This document shows, piece by piece, positions 10,474-19,313 of a stretch of DNA of 64,000 bases. Under the pieces are notes generated by a model. It saw nothing but the letters and a program-made list of their open reading frames with translations. It was not told the origin of the DNA and did not search any database. Each line of letters begins with the position of its first letter. The first letter of the stretch is position 1. Source of the stretch: Pseudomonas sp. J452 (GTDB taxonomy: Bacteria; Pseudomonadota; Gammaproteobacteria; Pseudomonadales; Pseudomonadaceae). The position numbers and the translations under genes were made by a program. The stretch covers positions 1,054,001-1,118,000 of the forward strand of contig NZ_CP088294.1 in NCBI RefSeq assembly GCF_024666525.1, given 5' to 3'.

Positions 10474-10883
10474 AAACCGTCATCACTTATGGCACGTTTG
10501 ACGTATTGCACGCCGGACACATCAATTTATTACGGCGTGCCCGCGCCCTGGGCGATCGTCTGATCGTGGCCCTGTCTACCGATGCCTTCAACACCGGCAA
10601 ACACAAATCGGCGCTGCTCAGCTATGACAACCGCAAATCGGTCATCGAATCCATTCGCTACGTGGACATGGTAATTCCGGAAACCTGCTGGGAGCAGAAA
10701 GTCACCGACGTCCAACTGCACGGCGTAGATATTTTCGTGATCGGCGACGACTGGCAGGGCCACTTCGACTTCCTCAAAGACCTCTGCGAGGTCGTCTATC
10801 TACCGCGGACAATGGGCATATCGTCCACGGAAATACGTCAGGATATGCGACAGAACGAAGCCCTGGCACGCCTGGAAAGTTGA
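10470..10883 (+). CDS. tagD: Glycerol-3-phosphate cytidylyltransferase
   Basis: A 137-residue nucleotidyltransferase of the TagD/GCT type, which joins CTP and glycerol 3-phosphate to give CDP-glycerol and pyrophosphate. Visible motifs are [14 protein letters not shown] (residues 8-21, the HxGH active-site loop), VALSTDAFN, and [11 protein letters not shown] (about 112-122), the C-terminal ISSTxIR-type nucleotide-binding motif. Length matches the family (about 130). Its ATG overlaps the stop of the 1664-residue gene (ATGA, 10470-10473), and the C-terminal domain of that protein is the predicted consumer of CDP-glycerol, so synthesis and use of the donor are coupled. The symbol follows the Bacillus enzyme by motif; the substrate is inferred from the partner domain. 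Confidence 0.88.
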   Translation: MKTVITYGTFDVLHAGHINLLRRARALGDRLIVALSTDAFNTGKHKSALLSYDNRKSVIESIRYVDMVIPETCWEQKVTDVQLHGVDIFVIGDDWQGHFDFLKDLCEVVYLPRTMGISSTEIRQDMRQNEALARLES

Positions 10884-11000
10884 CATGCCCATCGGTGCGA
10901 CAAGCTGCTCTTGCGTACCCGAATGCACTCCTGAAAGATGTAGCCTCGGGGCCAGACCAGCCCTACCCGATAATCAGAATAAAAACACTCGGAACCAGGG

Positions 11001-11975
11001 ATGACAGCTTTTCCAGATAGCCAGCACGGTACGATACCAGGCATGCCAACCCCGGCCTCGTTGAGAGTTGCCGTGCTGCTGTCGACCCACAACGGGGCGC
11101 GATTTCTGCGCGAGCAACTCGACTCGATCATCGCGCAGACCCACGCCAACTGGCTTATCGTGGCATCGGATGATGGCTCTACGGACGCCACCCTGACAAT
11201 TCTGGAGGACTATCGAAACAAACTGGGAGCCCAACGCCTGCAAATCAGACGCGGCCCCTGTCGCGGTTATGCGGCCAACTTTCTCTCGACCGCCACCGAT
11301 AAATCCATCGAAGCCGACGCCTTTGCCTTCGCCGACCAGGACGACGTATGGCACCCGGACAAACTAGAGCGGGCCGTGTCTTGGCTGTGTGAACAACCCC
11401 AGGAGCAGCCCAGCCTCTACTGCTCACGAACCCGACTGATAGATGCGTCGGGAGACCCGATTGGTTGCTCTCCGCTGTTCAGCAAACCACCGTCATTTCG
11501 CAACGCCCTGGTACAGAGCCTAGCCGGCGGCAATACCATGGTCTTCAATCGTGCCGCCCGAAATCTCCTGGCCGAGGCCGGTACGCCGCCTATCGTGTCG
11601 CATGACTGGTGGTTCTATATGCTGATAACCGGCTACGGTGGTTTGCTCCACTACGATCCCAGCCCCAGCATCGATTATCGGCAGCACGGAGCCAATATCA
11701 TCGGCTCTAACCTGAGCCTGTCCGATCATCTGTATCGGCTCCGGCGCCTGCTTTCCGGGCACTTCCAGAGGTGGAATGAGATCAACCTGCGCGCCCTATC
11801 ACTGCACGAAAACCTGCTGACCGAGGAAAACCAGAAAGTCCTGATCCATTTTGCCCAAGCCCGCCAAACCTCTTGGCTTGATAGCCTGCGCACGCTGCTC
11901 AGCTGCGGTATTTACCGCCAAACCACACTGGGCAATCTTGGACTGGCGGCGGCCGCACTACTGCGCAGGATCTGA
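11001..11975 (+). CDS. Glycosyltransferase family 2, rhamnosyltransferase-like
   Basis: A 324-residue GT2 enzyme. RVAVLLSTHNGARFLREQLD opens the GT-A fold, VASDDGSTD follows, and AFAFADQDDVWHPDKLE (about residues 98-114) carries the DQDD.W acidic motif typical of rhamnosyl- and related glycosyltransferases. SHDWWFYMLITGYGG and YRQHGANIIGS later in the protein are usual for this subgroup. It follows tagD after 117 non-coding bases, on the same strand, and ends the plus-strand polysaccharide genes. The start at 11001 has GGA seven bases upstream; an internal Met at 11043 is possible, with a poorer site. It probably adds one residue of the exported glycan's backbone or linker; the sugar is unknown. 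Confidence 0.8.
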   Translation: MTAFPDSQHGTIPGMPTPASLRVAVLLSTHNGARFLREQLDSIIAQTHANWLIVASDDGSTDATLTILEDYRNKLGAQRLQIRRGPCRGYAANFLSTATDKSIEADAFAFADQDDVWHPDKLERAVSWLCEQPQEQPSLYCSRTRLIDASGDPIGCSPLFSKPPSFRNALVQSLAGGNTMVFNRAARNLLAEAGTPPIVSHDWWFYMLITGYGGLLHYDPSPSIDYRQHGANIIGSNLSLSDHLYRLRRLLSGHFQRWNEINLRALSLHENLLTEENQKVLIHFAQARQTSWLDSLRTLLSCGIYRQTTLGNLGLAAAALLRRI

Positions 11976-12300
11976 TCGCTGCGCAGATACAATTCAGCTC
12001 ACCCGTGGCTACAAAAACAGATCATGACGCTCTCCCCTTGTTTCCCGTGCACGCCCGGGAAGGAAGCGCGTCTGGGACACCTCCTCAGGCAATTCGACCC
12101 ACCCCACACTAGGTAAGCCCCTTGGGCACTGCGCCTGCTCGCCAATAGCGGAATCAGCTCTGCAGAGCGCCAGATAGAGCTGGAAAACCCCTTCTGGCAC
12201 TGAGCCGGCATCGCCCTGACCGAGCATGTTGCGCTAGGCTTATGGCAACCACCGGAGAAAGCAATTCTCTGGGCAACACAATTCTGAACAGGAGTTCAGC
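11976..12300. other. Non-coding gap after polysaccharide locus
   Basis: These 325 bases lie between the last glycosyltransferase and the first DUF2388 gene. Short minus-strand frames exist but none has a Shine-Dalgarno or recognisable protein. A small dyad (TTCCCG ... CGGGAA, about 12035-12055) has no following T-run, so I do not call it a terminator. The region presumably marks the right boundary of the polysaccharide locus and carries the promoter of the next gene. Confidence 0.5.
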
Positions 12301-12615
12301 ATGCCTCGCACCTACCTTATCGCCGCCGCTCTGTTGATGCTGGCCAGCACCGCACAAGCCACCAGCTTCGTGGTCACCACCGACACCCTCGGCAGCGCCA
12401 CAGTGGGGACTACCGATACCACGTCCGATATCTCATCATCCTTCGGTGACGACAAGATCGTGCTGGCCGCGCGTGACGATGCCGCCAGCTTCGTCGCCAG
12501 CCAGGGTGAGATCCGCGGCGCGCGCCTGGAAGCCGCCCTGCAACACATTCGCCAGCAGGTGCCACAACTGCAGGCCGATGATCTGCAACTGGCCCAGGCC
12601 ATACTCATTCTTTGA
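12301..12615 (+). CDS. DUF2388 secreted small protein
   Basis: A 104-residue protein with a signal peptide (MPRTYLIAAALLMLASTAQA, cleavage after about residue 20), so probably periplasmic. The mature part contains DDKIVLAARDDAASFVAS and GEIRGARLEAAL, the conserved core of DUF2388 (TIGR02448), a family I know mainly from Pseudomonas. A GGAG six bases before the ATG supports the start. A second member of the family lies about 220 bases downstream and has the same core with different flanks, so this looks like a local duplication. Function is unknown. Confidence 0.85.
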   Translation: MPRTYLIAAALLMLASTAQATSFVVTTDTLGSATVGTTDTTSDISSSFGDDKIVLAARDDAASFVASQGEIRGARLEAALQHIRQQVPQLQADDLQLAQAILIL

Positions 12616-12681
12616 TGGCTGCCCGCACCGGCTTAAGTCGGACACGCCTCCATGAGAGCCGATTTATCTTCAATGCAGCTC

Positions 12682-12707
12682 AGCTTTAGCCCATCGTGGC
12701 TAAAGGC
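12682..12707. repeat. Short palindrome between DUF2388 genes
   Basis: CTTTAGCC and GGCTAAAG face each other across a six-base loop (12684-12705). The sequence resembles short extragenic palindromes of Pseudomonas. No T-run follows, so a terminator role is doubtful. Confidence 0.5.
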
Positions 12708-12837
12708 GCTCCTATAGAAATACCAGCAGACTGGCGCTGTCCTGCGTGAACGCCGTCGCGGCAGCGGGTGATCGGACTTGAACTGGCGCAGGCTATTTTC
12801 GTCCAATAGGCCGGTTCCCTGCTTATCTGGAGTTGTC

Positions 12838-13161
12838 ATGCGTAACCTGTTGCCCACCCTTCTCGCCGTCACCCTATGCATGAGCGCCGTCAGCGTCCAG
12901 GCGCAAACCCTGGTCGCCACCAGCAACATCATCATCCGCGCGCTGGACCGCAGCTTCGACTTCACCTCCGACACCACCACCTCGATCCGCGATATGAAAG
13001 TCGTGCGCGCCGCCCAGGACGATGCCGCCAGCTTCGTCGCCAGTGCCGGTGACATTCGTGGGGCAGAGCTGGAGGCCGCGTTCGCCACCCTGCGCGAACG
13101 CCTGCCGGAAGCCCGCGACGCGTCCGACCAGGAACTCGCCGAAGCCATCCTCGCCCTGTGA
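12838..13161 (+). CDS. DUF2388 secreted small protein, second copy
   Basis: A 107-residue exported protein. The start at 12838 is chosen because GGAG lies five bases upstream and it gives a clean signal peptide (MRNLLPTLLAVTLCMSAVSVQAQ); a longer frame from 12778 would put 20 non-signal residues in front. The mature part has the DUF2388 core (VVRAAQDDAASFVAS, GDIRGAELEAAFATL). It is close in sequence to the copy at 12301. Its TGA overlaps a GTG of the next gene, and that gene's better start lies eleven bases after it, so it is very likely co-transcribed with the DUF4105 gene. Role unknown; the linkage suggests work in the same envelope process. Confidence 0.85.
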   Translation: MRNLLPTLLAVTLCMSAVSVQAQTLVATSNIIIRALDRSFDFTSDTTTSIRDMKVVRAAQDDAASFVASAGDIRGAELEAAFATLRERLPEARDASDQELAEAILAL

Positions 13162-13172
13162 GGACAAGTGCC

Positions 13173-15116
13173 GTGCGCTGGCTGCTGGCCCTGCTGCTGG
13201 CAACCGCCACGGCGGCCCAGGCCGAACTGCGCCTGCACCTGGACAGTGACGGGCTCAGCGCCGCCGAACGCCAGCTCAGCCAGCAACTGATCGACGAGGC
13301 CCTGGCCACACTGCCGCCCAGCTTTATCCAGCGTCTGGATCGGCAAGTGCGGGTGCGCTGGCAGGACGACCTGCCGGCCAACGCCTACGGACGCATCACC
13401 CGTCTCGATGCCCTGAGCCTGAATGCCAACCTGCTGCCGCGCCTGCTCGACCCGCAGCAGGCCAGCGCACCGAGTGGCCGCCCCCACGGCACCCTGCGCC
13501 GCGAAGTGCTCGCCACCATCGTCCACGAGCTGACCCACCTGTATGACCGCGCACGTCTGTGGCCGGCTGCCGAACAAAACCTGCTGCAACGCTGCCAGGC
13601 CCGTGTATCCAGCAGCGGTACGGTCGGCCTGGCGGATCAATGCCGCGGCCAGGATGCGCGACGCTTCAGCCTCAGCGACGACCCACGCCTGCTCGACCTG
13701 GCTGGCTGGCAACAGGCCGTTGGCAAGCGTGGCAAGCGCGAGCAGGGCAACGGCCAGAACAGTCGCAGCCCCGACCTGTACGAGCTGAGCAACCCGCGCG
13801 AGTTCGTCGCGGTGAATCTCGAGTACTTCCTCCTCGACCCGAGCTACGCCTGCCGCCGCCCGGCCCTGCAGCGCTACTTCGCCGCCCATTTCGCCTGGAC
13901 GCCGGCCAAGCAGCAGACCTGCGCCGACGGCTATGCCTATCTCAACGCCGGCCGCGACTTCGCCCGCCAGCCGCTTGGCCAGCTCGATCCTGCGCGGGTC
14001 TACGAAGTGGACTACCTGCTCGCCGAACCCAACCAGCAATGGGCCAGTCGCTGGGGGCACAGCATGCTGCGCCTGGTGATCTGCGCGCCGGGACGGCCGC
14101 GCGGCCCGGATTGCCGGCTGGACCTGCAGGAACACCTGGTGCTGTCCTACCGCGCCTTCGTCGGCGACGTGCAGCTGTCCAGCTGGGACGGCCTGACCGG
14201 CGCCTACCCCTCGCGCCTGTTCGTCCTGCCGCTGGCCCAGGTGATCGAGGAATACACCAAGGTCGAGCTGCGTGGCCTGGTATCAGTACCACTCAAGCTG
14301 CAACGCAGCGAGCTGGAGCAACTGGTCGAGCGTGCTGCCGAGCTGCACTGGAGCTACGACGGCGACTACTGGTTCCTCTCCAATAACTGCGCGGTGGAAA
14401 CCCTCAAGCTGCTGCGCAGCGGCAGCGGCCGCGACGAGCTGCAGGCCCTCGACAGCATCATGCCCAACGGCCTGCTGGATATCCTCGACGGCCGCGGCCT
14501 GGCCGACCGCAGCGTGCTGGCCGACCCGCGCGAGGCGCTACGCCTGGGCTACCGCTTCGACTCCTTTCGCGACCGTTACCAGGCCATGTTCGCCGTGCTA
14601 CGCGCCCAGCTGCCGGTGCCGCAGGAGCAGGTCGAAGACTGGCTGCAGCTACCGGCCGAGCAACGCCGCAGCTGGTTCGCCCGCGCCGACCTGCGCACCA
14701 GCGCCGCCCTGCTGTTGCTCGAACAGGCCGCCCTGCGCCGCCAGCTTCTGCTGGCCCAGGAAGACCTCAAGCAGCGCTACCTCAAGGCCCGCGAACAGCA
14801 ACAACCGGGTTTCGGCGAAGCCGACAGCACGCTGCGGCAGATCCTCGCCAACAGCGGCTTCCTCAGCCGCCCGGCGGAGCTGCTCGACGCTGGCTACGGC
14901 CTACCGCAACGCAGCGAATGGCAGCGTCTGGAGCAGGAGAGCACGACGCGCCAGCAGACCCTGCGCCAGCTCAGCGACGACCTCGACCGCGAAGTGCGGC
15001 GCCTGCTCGAACCGCAGCGCCTGGCCGAACTGGAGGCCGGCGAGGCTAACCTCAAGCAGCTCGGCACGCACCTGCGCACACTGCACAAGGCCGGCGGCGG
15101 ATTGGTTTTGCCCTAA
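13173..15116 (+). CDS. DUF4105 domain envelope protein
   Basis: A protein of about 647 residues with an N-terminal signal peptide (RWLLALLLATATAAQA). I start it at GTG 13173, eight bases after a GAGGA site; a GTG at 13158 overlapping the previous stop is also possible. The first third includes a zinc-protease-like HELTHLYD (about residues 116-123) in a region common to these two-domain proteins. The centre, with WGHSMLRLVIC, HLVLSYRAFVGD and NNCAVETLKLL, is typical of DUF4105, which carries conserved His and Cys that may be catalytic. The C-terminal 150 residues are charged and probably helical. It forms a probable operon with the DUF2388 gene upstream. Exact function is not known. Confidence 0.8.
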   Translation: MRWLLALLLATATAAQAELRLHLDSDGLSAAERQLSQQLIDEALATLPPSFIQRLDRQVRVRWQDDLPANAYGRITRLDALSLNANLLPRLLDPQQASAPSGRPHGTLRREVLATIVHELTHLYDRARLWPAAEQNLLQRCQARVSSSGTVGLADQCRGQDARRFSLSDDPRLLDLAGWQQAVGKRGKREQGNGQNSRSPDLYELSNPREFVAVNLEYFLLDPSYACRRPALQRYFAAHFAWTPAKQQTCADGYAYLNAGRDFARQPLGQLDPARVYEVDYLLAEPNQQWASRWGHSMLRLVICAPGRPRGPDCRLDLQEHLVLSYRAFVGDVQLSSWDGLTGAYPSRLFVLPLAQVIEEYTKVELRGLVSVPLKLQRSELEQLVERAAELHWSYDGDYWFLSNNCAVETLKLLRSGSGRDELQALDSIMPNGLLDILDGRGLADRSVLADPREALRLGYRFDSFRDRYQAMFAVLRAQLPVPQEQVEDWLQLPAEQRRSWFARADLRTSAALLLLEQAALRRQLLLAQEDLKQRYLKAREQQQPGFGEADSTLRQILANSGFLSRPAELLDAGYGLPQRSEWQRLEQESTTRQQTLRQLSDDLDREVRRLLEPQRLAELEAGEANLKQLGTHLRTLHKAGGGLVLP

Positions 15117-15134
15117 AAGCGCGGCGCTTATCCT

Positions 15135-15185
15135 GTAGAGCGGGTGAACGCCGGGCTAGAGCAACGCGGGTTTCACCCGCCCTAC
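15135..15185. repeat. REP-like palindrome, GTAG/GCGGGTG type
   Basis: An imperfect inverted repeat: GTAGAGCGGGTGAA on the left is matched by TTCACCCGCCCTAC on the right, around a short centre. The same arrangement recurs at 28770-28831. It lies in the convergent gap between the DUF4105 gene and the GFA-type gene. Confidence 0.75.
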
Positions 15186-15253
15186 ACATTATCCGCAGCC
15201 GCGAAGCCCACCAGAACGGATCGAGGCACCACCCATGGACTTTTCGACCCGAC

Positions 15254-15655
15254 CTACAGGATCTCCTCGTCTTCTTGCGGCAACTGCGGGTCCAGCTGCA
15301 GCCAGGGCAGCCGGCTCTTCACCCAGATATGTCGCTCGGCCGGGGCCCGCTCCGGGCGATCCAGGCTGGCCACGGTGATATCCAGACTGTCCGGGCTGAG
15401 CGTGGTGAACAGCGTCAGGTGGCAGCCACAGTGGCCACAGAAATGGCGTGTGCAGCTGGGCGAAGAGGCGTAAACCGCCGGCTCACCGCTGAGCCAGCGA
15501 AAGCTCTGCGCCGGCACCGTCAGCCAGGTGGTGACGATGCCGCCACTGGTGCGCCGACAGATCGAACAGTGGCAGTGCGCGATATCCTGCAGTGGCGCAG
15601 CGAAGGTGTAGCGCAGCCGGCCGCAATGGCAGCCGCCGCTGTAGGTATCGGTCAT
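15254..15655 (-). CDS. GFA family (CENP-V/GFA) zinc protein
   Basis: A 133-residue protein of the glutathione-dependent formaldehyde-activating (GFA) fold. The zinc-binding cysteines are plain: GGCHCGRLRY (residues 8-17), AHCHCSICRRTSGG (about 26-39) and HFCGHCGCHLT (about 71-81). Length fits the family. The start at 15655 has GGAG seven bases upstream; the longer frame to 15751 overlaps the divergent transporter gene and lacks a site. GFA members bind glutathione adducts, but many have no proven formaldehyde role, so only the family is assigned. It faces the AEC transporter gene across 86 bases. Confidence 0.85.
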   Translation of the reverse strand: MTDTYSGGCHCGRLRYTFAAPLQDIAHCHCSICRRTSGGIVTTWLTVPAQSFRWLSGEPAVYASSPSCTRHFCGHCGCHLTLFTTLSPDSLDITVASLDRPERAPAERHIWVKSRLPWLQLDPQLPQEDEEIL

Positions 15656-15741
15656 GGATGCTCTCCGGAAGTGTTTCACAGACCCTAGCCTGGGCGCCGG
15701 CTTTTGCCCAAGATGACGGCTCGACCGCCGTGGAAGTCGCC

Positions 15742-16650
15742 GTGACCACACTCCTTTACAGCCTCTGGCCCCTGTTTGCCATGATCCTCGGCGGTCTCGC
15801 CCTGCGCCGCTGGAACTTCCCCGGCGAGGCCTTCTGGCCGGCCGCCGAGCGCCTCAACTACTTCATCCTGTTTCCCGCCCTGCTGTTCAGCAGCCTGGCC
15901 ACTGCGCCGCTGGACAACCCGGCACTGCCGCGTCTGGCCCTGGCCGTGCTGCTCGGCCTCGGCGGCGCCTGGCTGGGCCTGCTGCTGGTACGCCGTCTGC
16001 GCGGCTGGCCGGCAGCGCGCTTCGGCACCTTCAGCCAGGGCATCCTGCGCTTCAATACCTACCTAGGCCTGGCCGTGATCGGCAGCCTGCACGGCCAAGC
16101 CGGCCTGGTGCTGGCGGCGCTGCTGCTGGCGCTGATGGTGCCGGCGGTAAACGTGCTGTCGGTCTGGTCGCTCACCGCCGAACGAGGCGTCAGCGTGCAC
16201 AGCCTGCTTCTGCCGGTACTGAAAAACCCGCTGATCCTCGCCTGCCTGGCCGGGATACTGGTCAACCTGGCCGGCATCGGGCTGCCCGGCGGTAGTGATC
16301 GCCTGCTCGGCCTGCTGGCCGCCGCCAGCCTGCCGCTGGGTCTGCTCTGCGTCGGCGCCGCGCTACGCCCACAGGAACTGCGCGGCGAAAAGGCCGCCCT
16401 GTTCTGCAACTGTGGCCTGCGCCTGCTGGGCATGCCGTTGCTGGCCCTGGCTGTAGCGCGCCTGCTGCAGCTGCCAGCGCTGGAGAGCACGCTGCTGGTG
16501 CTGTTCTTCGCCCTGCCCACGGCGCCCACCGCCTATGTACTGACCCGCCAACTGGGCGGCGACAGTCAACTGATGGCCGGCCTGATCACCCTGCAAACCC
16601 TGTTGTCCGGGCTCAGCCTGTTCGTCGTACTGGCCCTGCTGGTGCGCTGA
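15742..16650 (+). CDS. AEC family transporter
   Basis: A protein of about 302 residues with eight to ten hydrophobic helices, of the auxin efflux carrier (AEC) family. The opening LLYSLWPLFAMILGGLALRR, the loop LNYFILFPALLFSSLA and the pair NPLILACLAGILVN ... LPLGLLCVGAAL are characteristic. The open frame runs back to 15592 through the neighbouring gene, so I place the start at GTG 15742, six bases after GGAA; GTG 15730 is an alternative. The family moves small organic anions or unknown metabolites across the inner membrane. Nothing nearby identifies the substrate. Confidence 0.85.
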   Translation: MTTLLYSLWPLFAMILGGLALRRWNFPGEAFWPAAERLNYFILFPALLFSSLATAPLDNPALPRLALAVLLGLGGAWLGLLLVRRLRGWPAARFGTFSQGILRFNTYLGLAVIGSLHGQAGLVLAALLLALMVPAVNVLSVWSLTAERGVSVHSLLLPVLKNPLILACLAGILVNLAGIGLPGGSDRLLGLLAAASLPLGLLCVGAALRPQELRGEKAALFCNCGLRLLGMPLLALAVARLLQLPALESTLLVLFFALPTAPTAYVLTRQLGGDSQLMAGLITLQTLLSGLSLFVVLALLVR

Positions 16651-16895
16651 ACGGTACGCCAGCGAAAGCCCGCTGAAAGCTTCGCCCCTTAGCATCGCCC
16701 CACTACCGGCACAGACCGGTTCGTCCGGCTGCGCGTCTGCACGCGGCAGTCGGCCAACCCCGACAACAACAAGATGGGTGATTGCCATGCCTCGTTCCTG
16801 CCGCCACTCCGGCCGCTTCACACCTGCCCTCCGCTCGCCGCACGCCGTGCGCTGACCCCAGCGCCCCTCGCCCAGCCCCGACCGGAGATACCGCC

Positions 16896-18200
16896 ATGCT
16901 GACTATTCTCGGCTTCGCCATGGTCATGACCTTCATGTACCTGATCATGAGCAAGCGCCTGTCCGCCCTGATCGCCCTGATCATCATCCCCATCGTCTTC
17001 GCCCTGATCGGCGGCTTCGCCAGCGGCATCGGCCCGATGATGCTGGAAGGCATCGGCAAGCTCGCCCCGACCGGAGTGATGCTGATGTTCGCCATCCTCT
17101 ACTTCGCCCTGATGATCGACTCCGGGCTGTTCGACCCGGCCGTGCGCAAGATCCTCCAGCTGGTCAAAGGCGACCCGCTGAAGGTATCCATGGGCACCGC
17201 CGCCCTAGCCCTTATCGTCTCCCTCGACGGCGATGGCGCCACCACCTACATGATCTGCGTGGCCGCCATGCTGCCGCTGTACAGCCGCCTGGGCATGAGC
17301 CCGCTGATCATGGCCGGGCTGATCATCCTCGCCGGCGGGATCATGAACATGACCCCCTGGGGCGGCCCCACCGCCCGCGCCGCCAGCGCCCTGCACGTCG
17401 ATCCATCGGACATCTTCGTGCCGATGATCCCGGCGATGCTGGTTGGCTGCATCGCCCTGTTCGGCGTCGCCTGGGTCTATGGCAAGCGCGAACGTGCGCG
17501 CCTCGGCGTGCTGCACCTGCCGGACGATGCCGAGCAGCACGCCGAGATCAGCGTGTCGCAGTACCCCGAGGCGCGCCGGCCCAAGCTGCTGTGGATCAAC
17601 GGCGCGCTGACCGCGACCCTGATGGCCACCCTGATCGCCGGCCTGCTGCCGCTGCCGGTGCTGTTCATGATCGCCTTCAGCATCGCCATGATCATCAACT
17701 ACCCCTGTCTGCAGCAGCAGAAGGAGCGCATCGCCGCCCACGCCGGCAATGTTCTGGCGGTGGTCGGGCTGATCTTCGCCGCTGGCATCTTCACCGGCAT
17801 CCTCAGCGGCACCGGCATGGTCGAAGCCATGTCGAAGAGCCTGCTGGACGTGATCCCACCGTCGATGGGGCCGTACCTGGCGGTGATCACCGCGCTGGTG
17901 AGCATGCCGTTCACTTTCTTCATGTCCAACGATGCATTTTATTACGGCGTGTTACCGGTATTGGCCGAGGCAGCCAGTCATTACGGCATCAGTCCGGTGG
18001 AGATGGCACGGGCCTCGATCGTCGGGCAACCGGTACACCTGCTCAGCCCGCTGGTACCGTCTACCTACCTGCTGGTGGGCCTGGCCAAGGTCGAGTTCGG
18101 CGACCACCAGCGCTTCACCCTGAAATGGGCGGTGCTGATCTGCCTGGCCATCCTCCTGGCCGCCCTGCTGCTGGGGGTATTCCCGCTGTTCAGCGGATGA
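16896..18200 (+). CDS. CitMHS family citrate-metal/proton symporter
   Basis: A 434-residue inner-membrane transporter with about twelve hydrophobic segments. MLTILGFAMVMTFMYLIMSKR, the SLDGDGATTYMICVAAMLPLY motif and the NMTPWGGPTARAASAL loop mark it as a CitMHS member (Bacillus CitM/CitH type), which imports citrate or a similar carboxylate with a divalent metal or protons. The start at 16896 has GGAG eight bases upstream; the frame extends to 16782 with no protein-like sequence. It stands alone, preceded by 245 non-coding bases and followed 98 bases later by the TerC gene. No two-component regulator is adjacent. Confidence 0.88.
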   Translation: MLTILGFAMVMTFMYLIMSKRLSALIALIIIPIVFALIGGFASGIGPMMLEGIGKLAPTGVMLMFAILYFALMIDSGLFDPAVRKILQLVKGDPLKVSMGTAALALIVSLDGDGATTYMICVAAMLPLYSRLGMSPLIMAGLIILAGGIMNMTPWGGPTARAASALHVDPSDIFVPMIPAMLVGCIALFGVAWVYGKRERARLGVLHLPDDAEQHAEISVSQYPEARRPKLLWINGALTATLMATLIAGLLPLPVLFMIAFSIAMIINYPCLQQQKERIAAHAGNVLAVVGLIFAAGIFTGILSGTGMVEAMSKSLLDVIPPSMGPYLAVITALVSMPFTFFMSNDAFYYGVLPVLAEAASHYGISPVEMARASIVGQPVHLLSPLVPSTYLLVGLAKVEFGDHQRFTLKWAVLICLAILLAALLLGVFPLFSG

Positions 18201-18298
18201 ATGCCAAGACAGCCGGAAATTTCCCGCAAAGCCAGCTAGAATCGCGCCGCCTAGCCGGCGATAACGCCGACCGACTCGTTAAATAGCAAGGAACTGAT

Positions 18299-19060
18299 AT
18301 GGAATGGCTGACCAGCCCGGAAATCTGGGTTGCTTTCCTCACCCTGACTGCCCTGGAGATCGTCCTCGGCATCGACAACATCATCATGATCGCCATCCTG
18401 GTCGGCCGCATGCCGCCGCACATGCAGGCGCGCACCCGCCTGTTCGGCCTAGCCCTGGCGATGATCACGCGCATCGCCCTGCTGCTGTCGATCACCTGGA
18501 TCATGCGCCTGACCAGCGACCTGTTCGAACTGTTCGGTCAGGGCATCTCCGGACGCGACCTGATCCTGTTCTTCGGTGGCCTGTTCCTCCTGTGGAAGAG
18601 CAGCACCGAGATGTATCACAGCCTGGAAGGCGAGGATGAAACCGAGCAGACGCCGGGCAACACCGCCGCGCGCAACTTCATCGGCACCATCATCCAGATC
18701 GCCATCATCGACATCGTGTTCAGCCTGGACTCGGTGATCACCGCCGTCGGCATGGTCGACCATGTACCGGTCATGGTCGCCGCGATCATCGTCGCCGTGC
18801 TGGTGATGATGCTGGCCGCCGGCACCATCAGCGACTTCATCGACAAGCACCCATCGCTGAAGATGTTGGCCTTGGCCTTCCTGGTCGTGGTCGGCACCGT
18901 GCTGATCGCCGAGAGCTTCGAAGTCCACGTACCGAAGGGCTACGTCTACTTCGCCATGGCCTTCTCCCTGGGCGTGGAGGCACTCAACATCCGCATGCGC
19001 ACCCGCCGCGGGCGCAAGGAAGACCCGGTCAAGCTGCGCAAGGATATTCCGGGCGAGTAA
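18299..19060 (+). CDS. TerC family integral membrane protein
   Basis: A 253-residue protein with seven or so transmembrane helices. The TerC signatures are ALEIVLGIDNIIMIAIL (about residues 17-33) and, in the second half, IAIIDIVFSLDSVITAVGM (about 132-150), each with the conserved acidic residue inside a helix. The family is linked to metal (Mn, Ca) export and tellurium resistance, but this short form has no tested role. AAGGA stands just before the ATG. Transcription ends at a strong intrinsic terminator 20 bases after the stop. A second, longer TerC-type protein of the Alx class is encoded at 44683-45678. Confidence 0.88.
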   Translation: MEWLTSPEIWVAFLTLTALEIVLGIDNIIMIAILVGRMPPHMQARTRLFGLALAMITRIALLLSITWIMRLTSDLFELFGQGISGRDLILFFGGLFLLWKSSTEMYHSLEGEDETEQTPGNTAARNFIGTIIQIAIIDIVFSLDSVITAVGMVDHVPVMVAAIIVAVLVMMLAAGTISDFIDKHPSLKMLALAFLVVVGTVLIAESFEVHVPKGYVYFAMAFSLGVEALNIRMRTRRGRKEDPVKLRKDIPGE

Positions 19061-19079
19061 GCCGGAGTTGCACGAATAA

Positions 19080-19110
19080 AAAACGGGGCCGAAAGGCCCC
19101 GTTTTCGTTT
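19080..19110 (+). terminator. Intrinsic terminator after TerC gene
   Basis: The stem AAAACGGGGCC / GGCCCCGTTTT closes a GAAA loop and is followed by a T-rich tract. The flanking A and T runs would let it act in both directions. Confidence 0.93.
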
Positions 19111-19313
19111 GGCCTGCAGAAAGCCGCTGGTCGATATCACGCGCTAACGGCTTGCTAGATAGTGGCCAAGCGCTAGCGTCACACAGGGGTGGCTCGACGC
19201 TGCGCAGGACTGAGGCGCACGTCAGGGAAGACGCAGGGCAAAACCATTCGAGCAGTTGCATAGACCCGGCAAATTCCCTCCGCCTTGTCGATAACACAGA
19301 CGAGGGATGCGCC

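Noticed and set aside
12030..12060. A dyad (TTCCCG/CGGGAA) after the polysaccharide locus as a terminator.
   Set aside because: The stem is only six pairs with no T-run after it.
16787..16855. A 22-codon frame (MPRSCRHSGRF...) just before the CitMHS gene that might be a leader peptide.
   Set aside because: No attenuator hairpin follows it, and the ribosome site is poor. I see no evidence of translation control.
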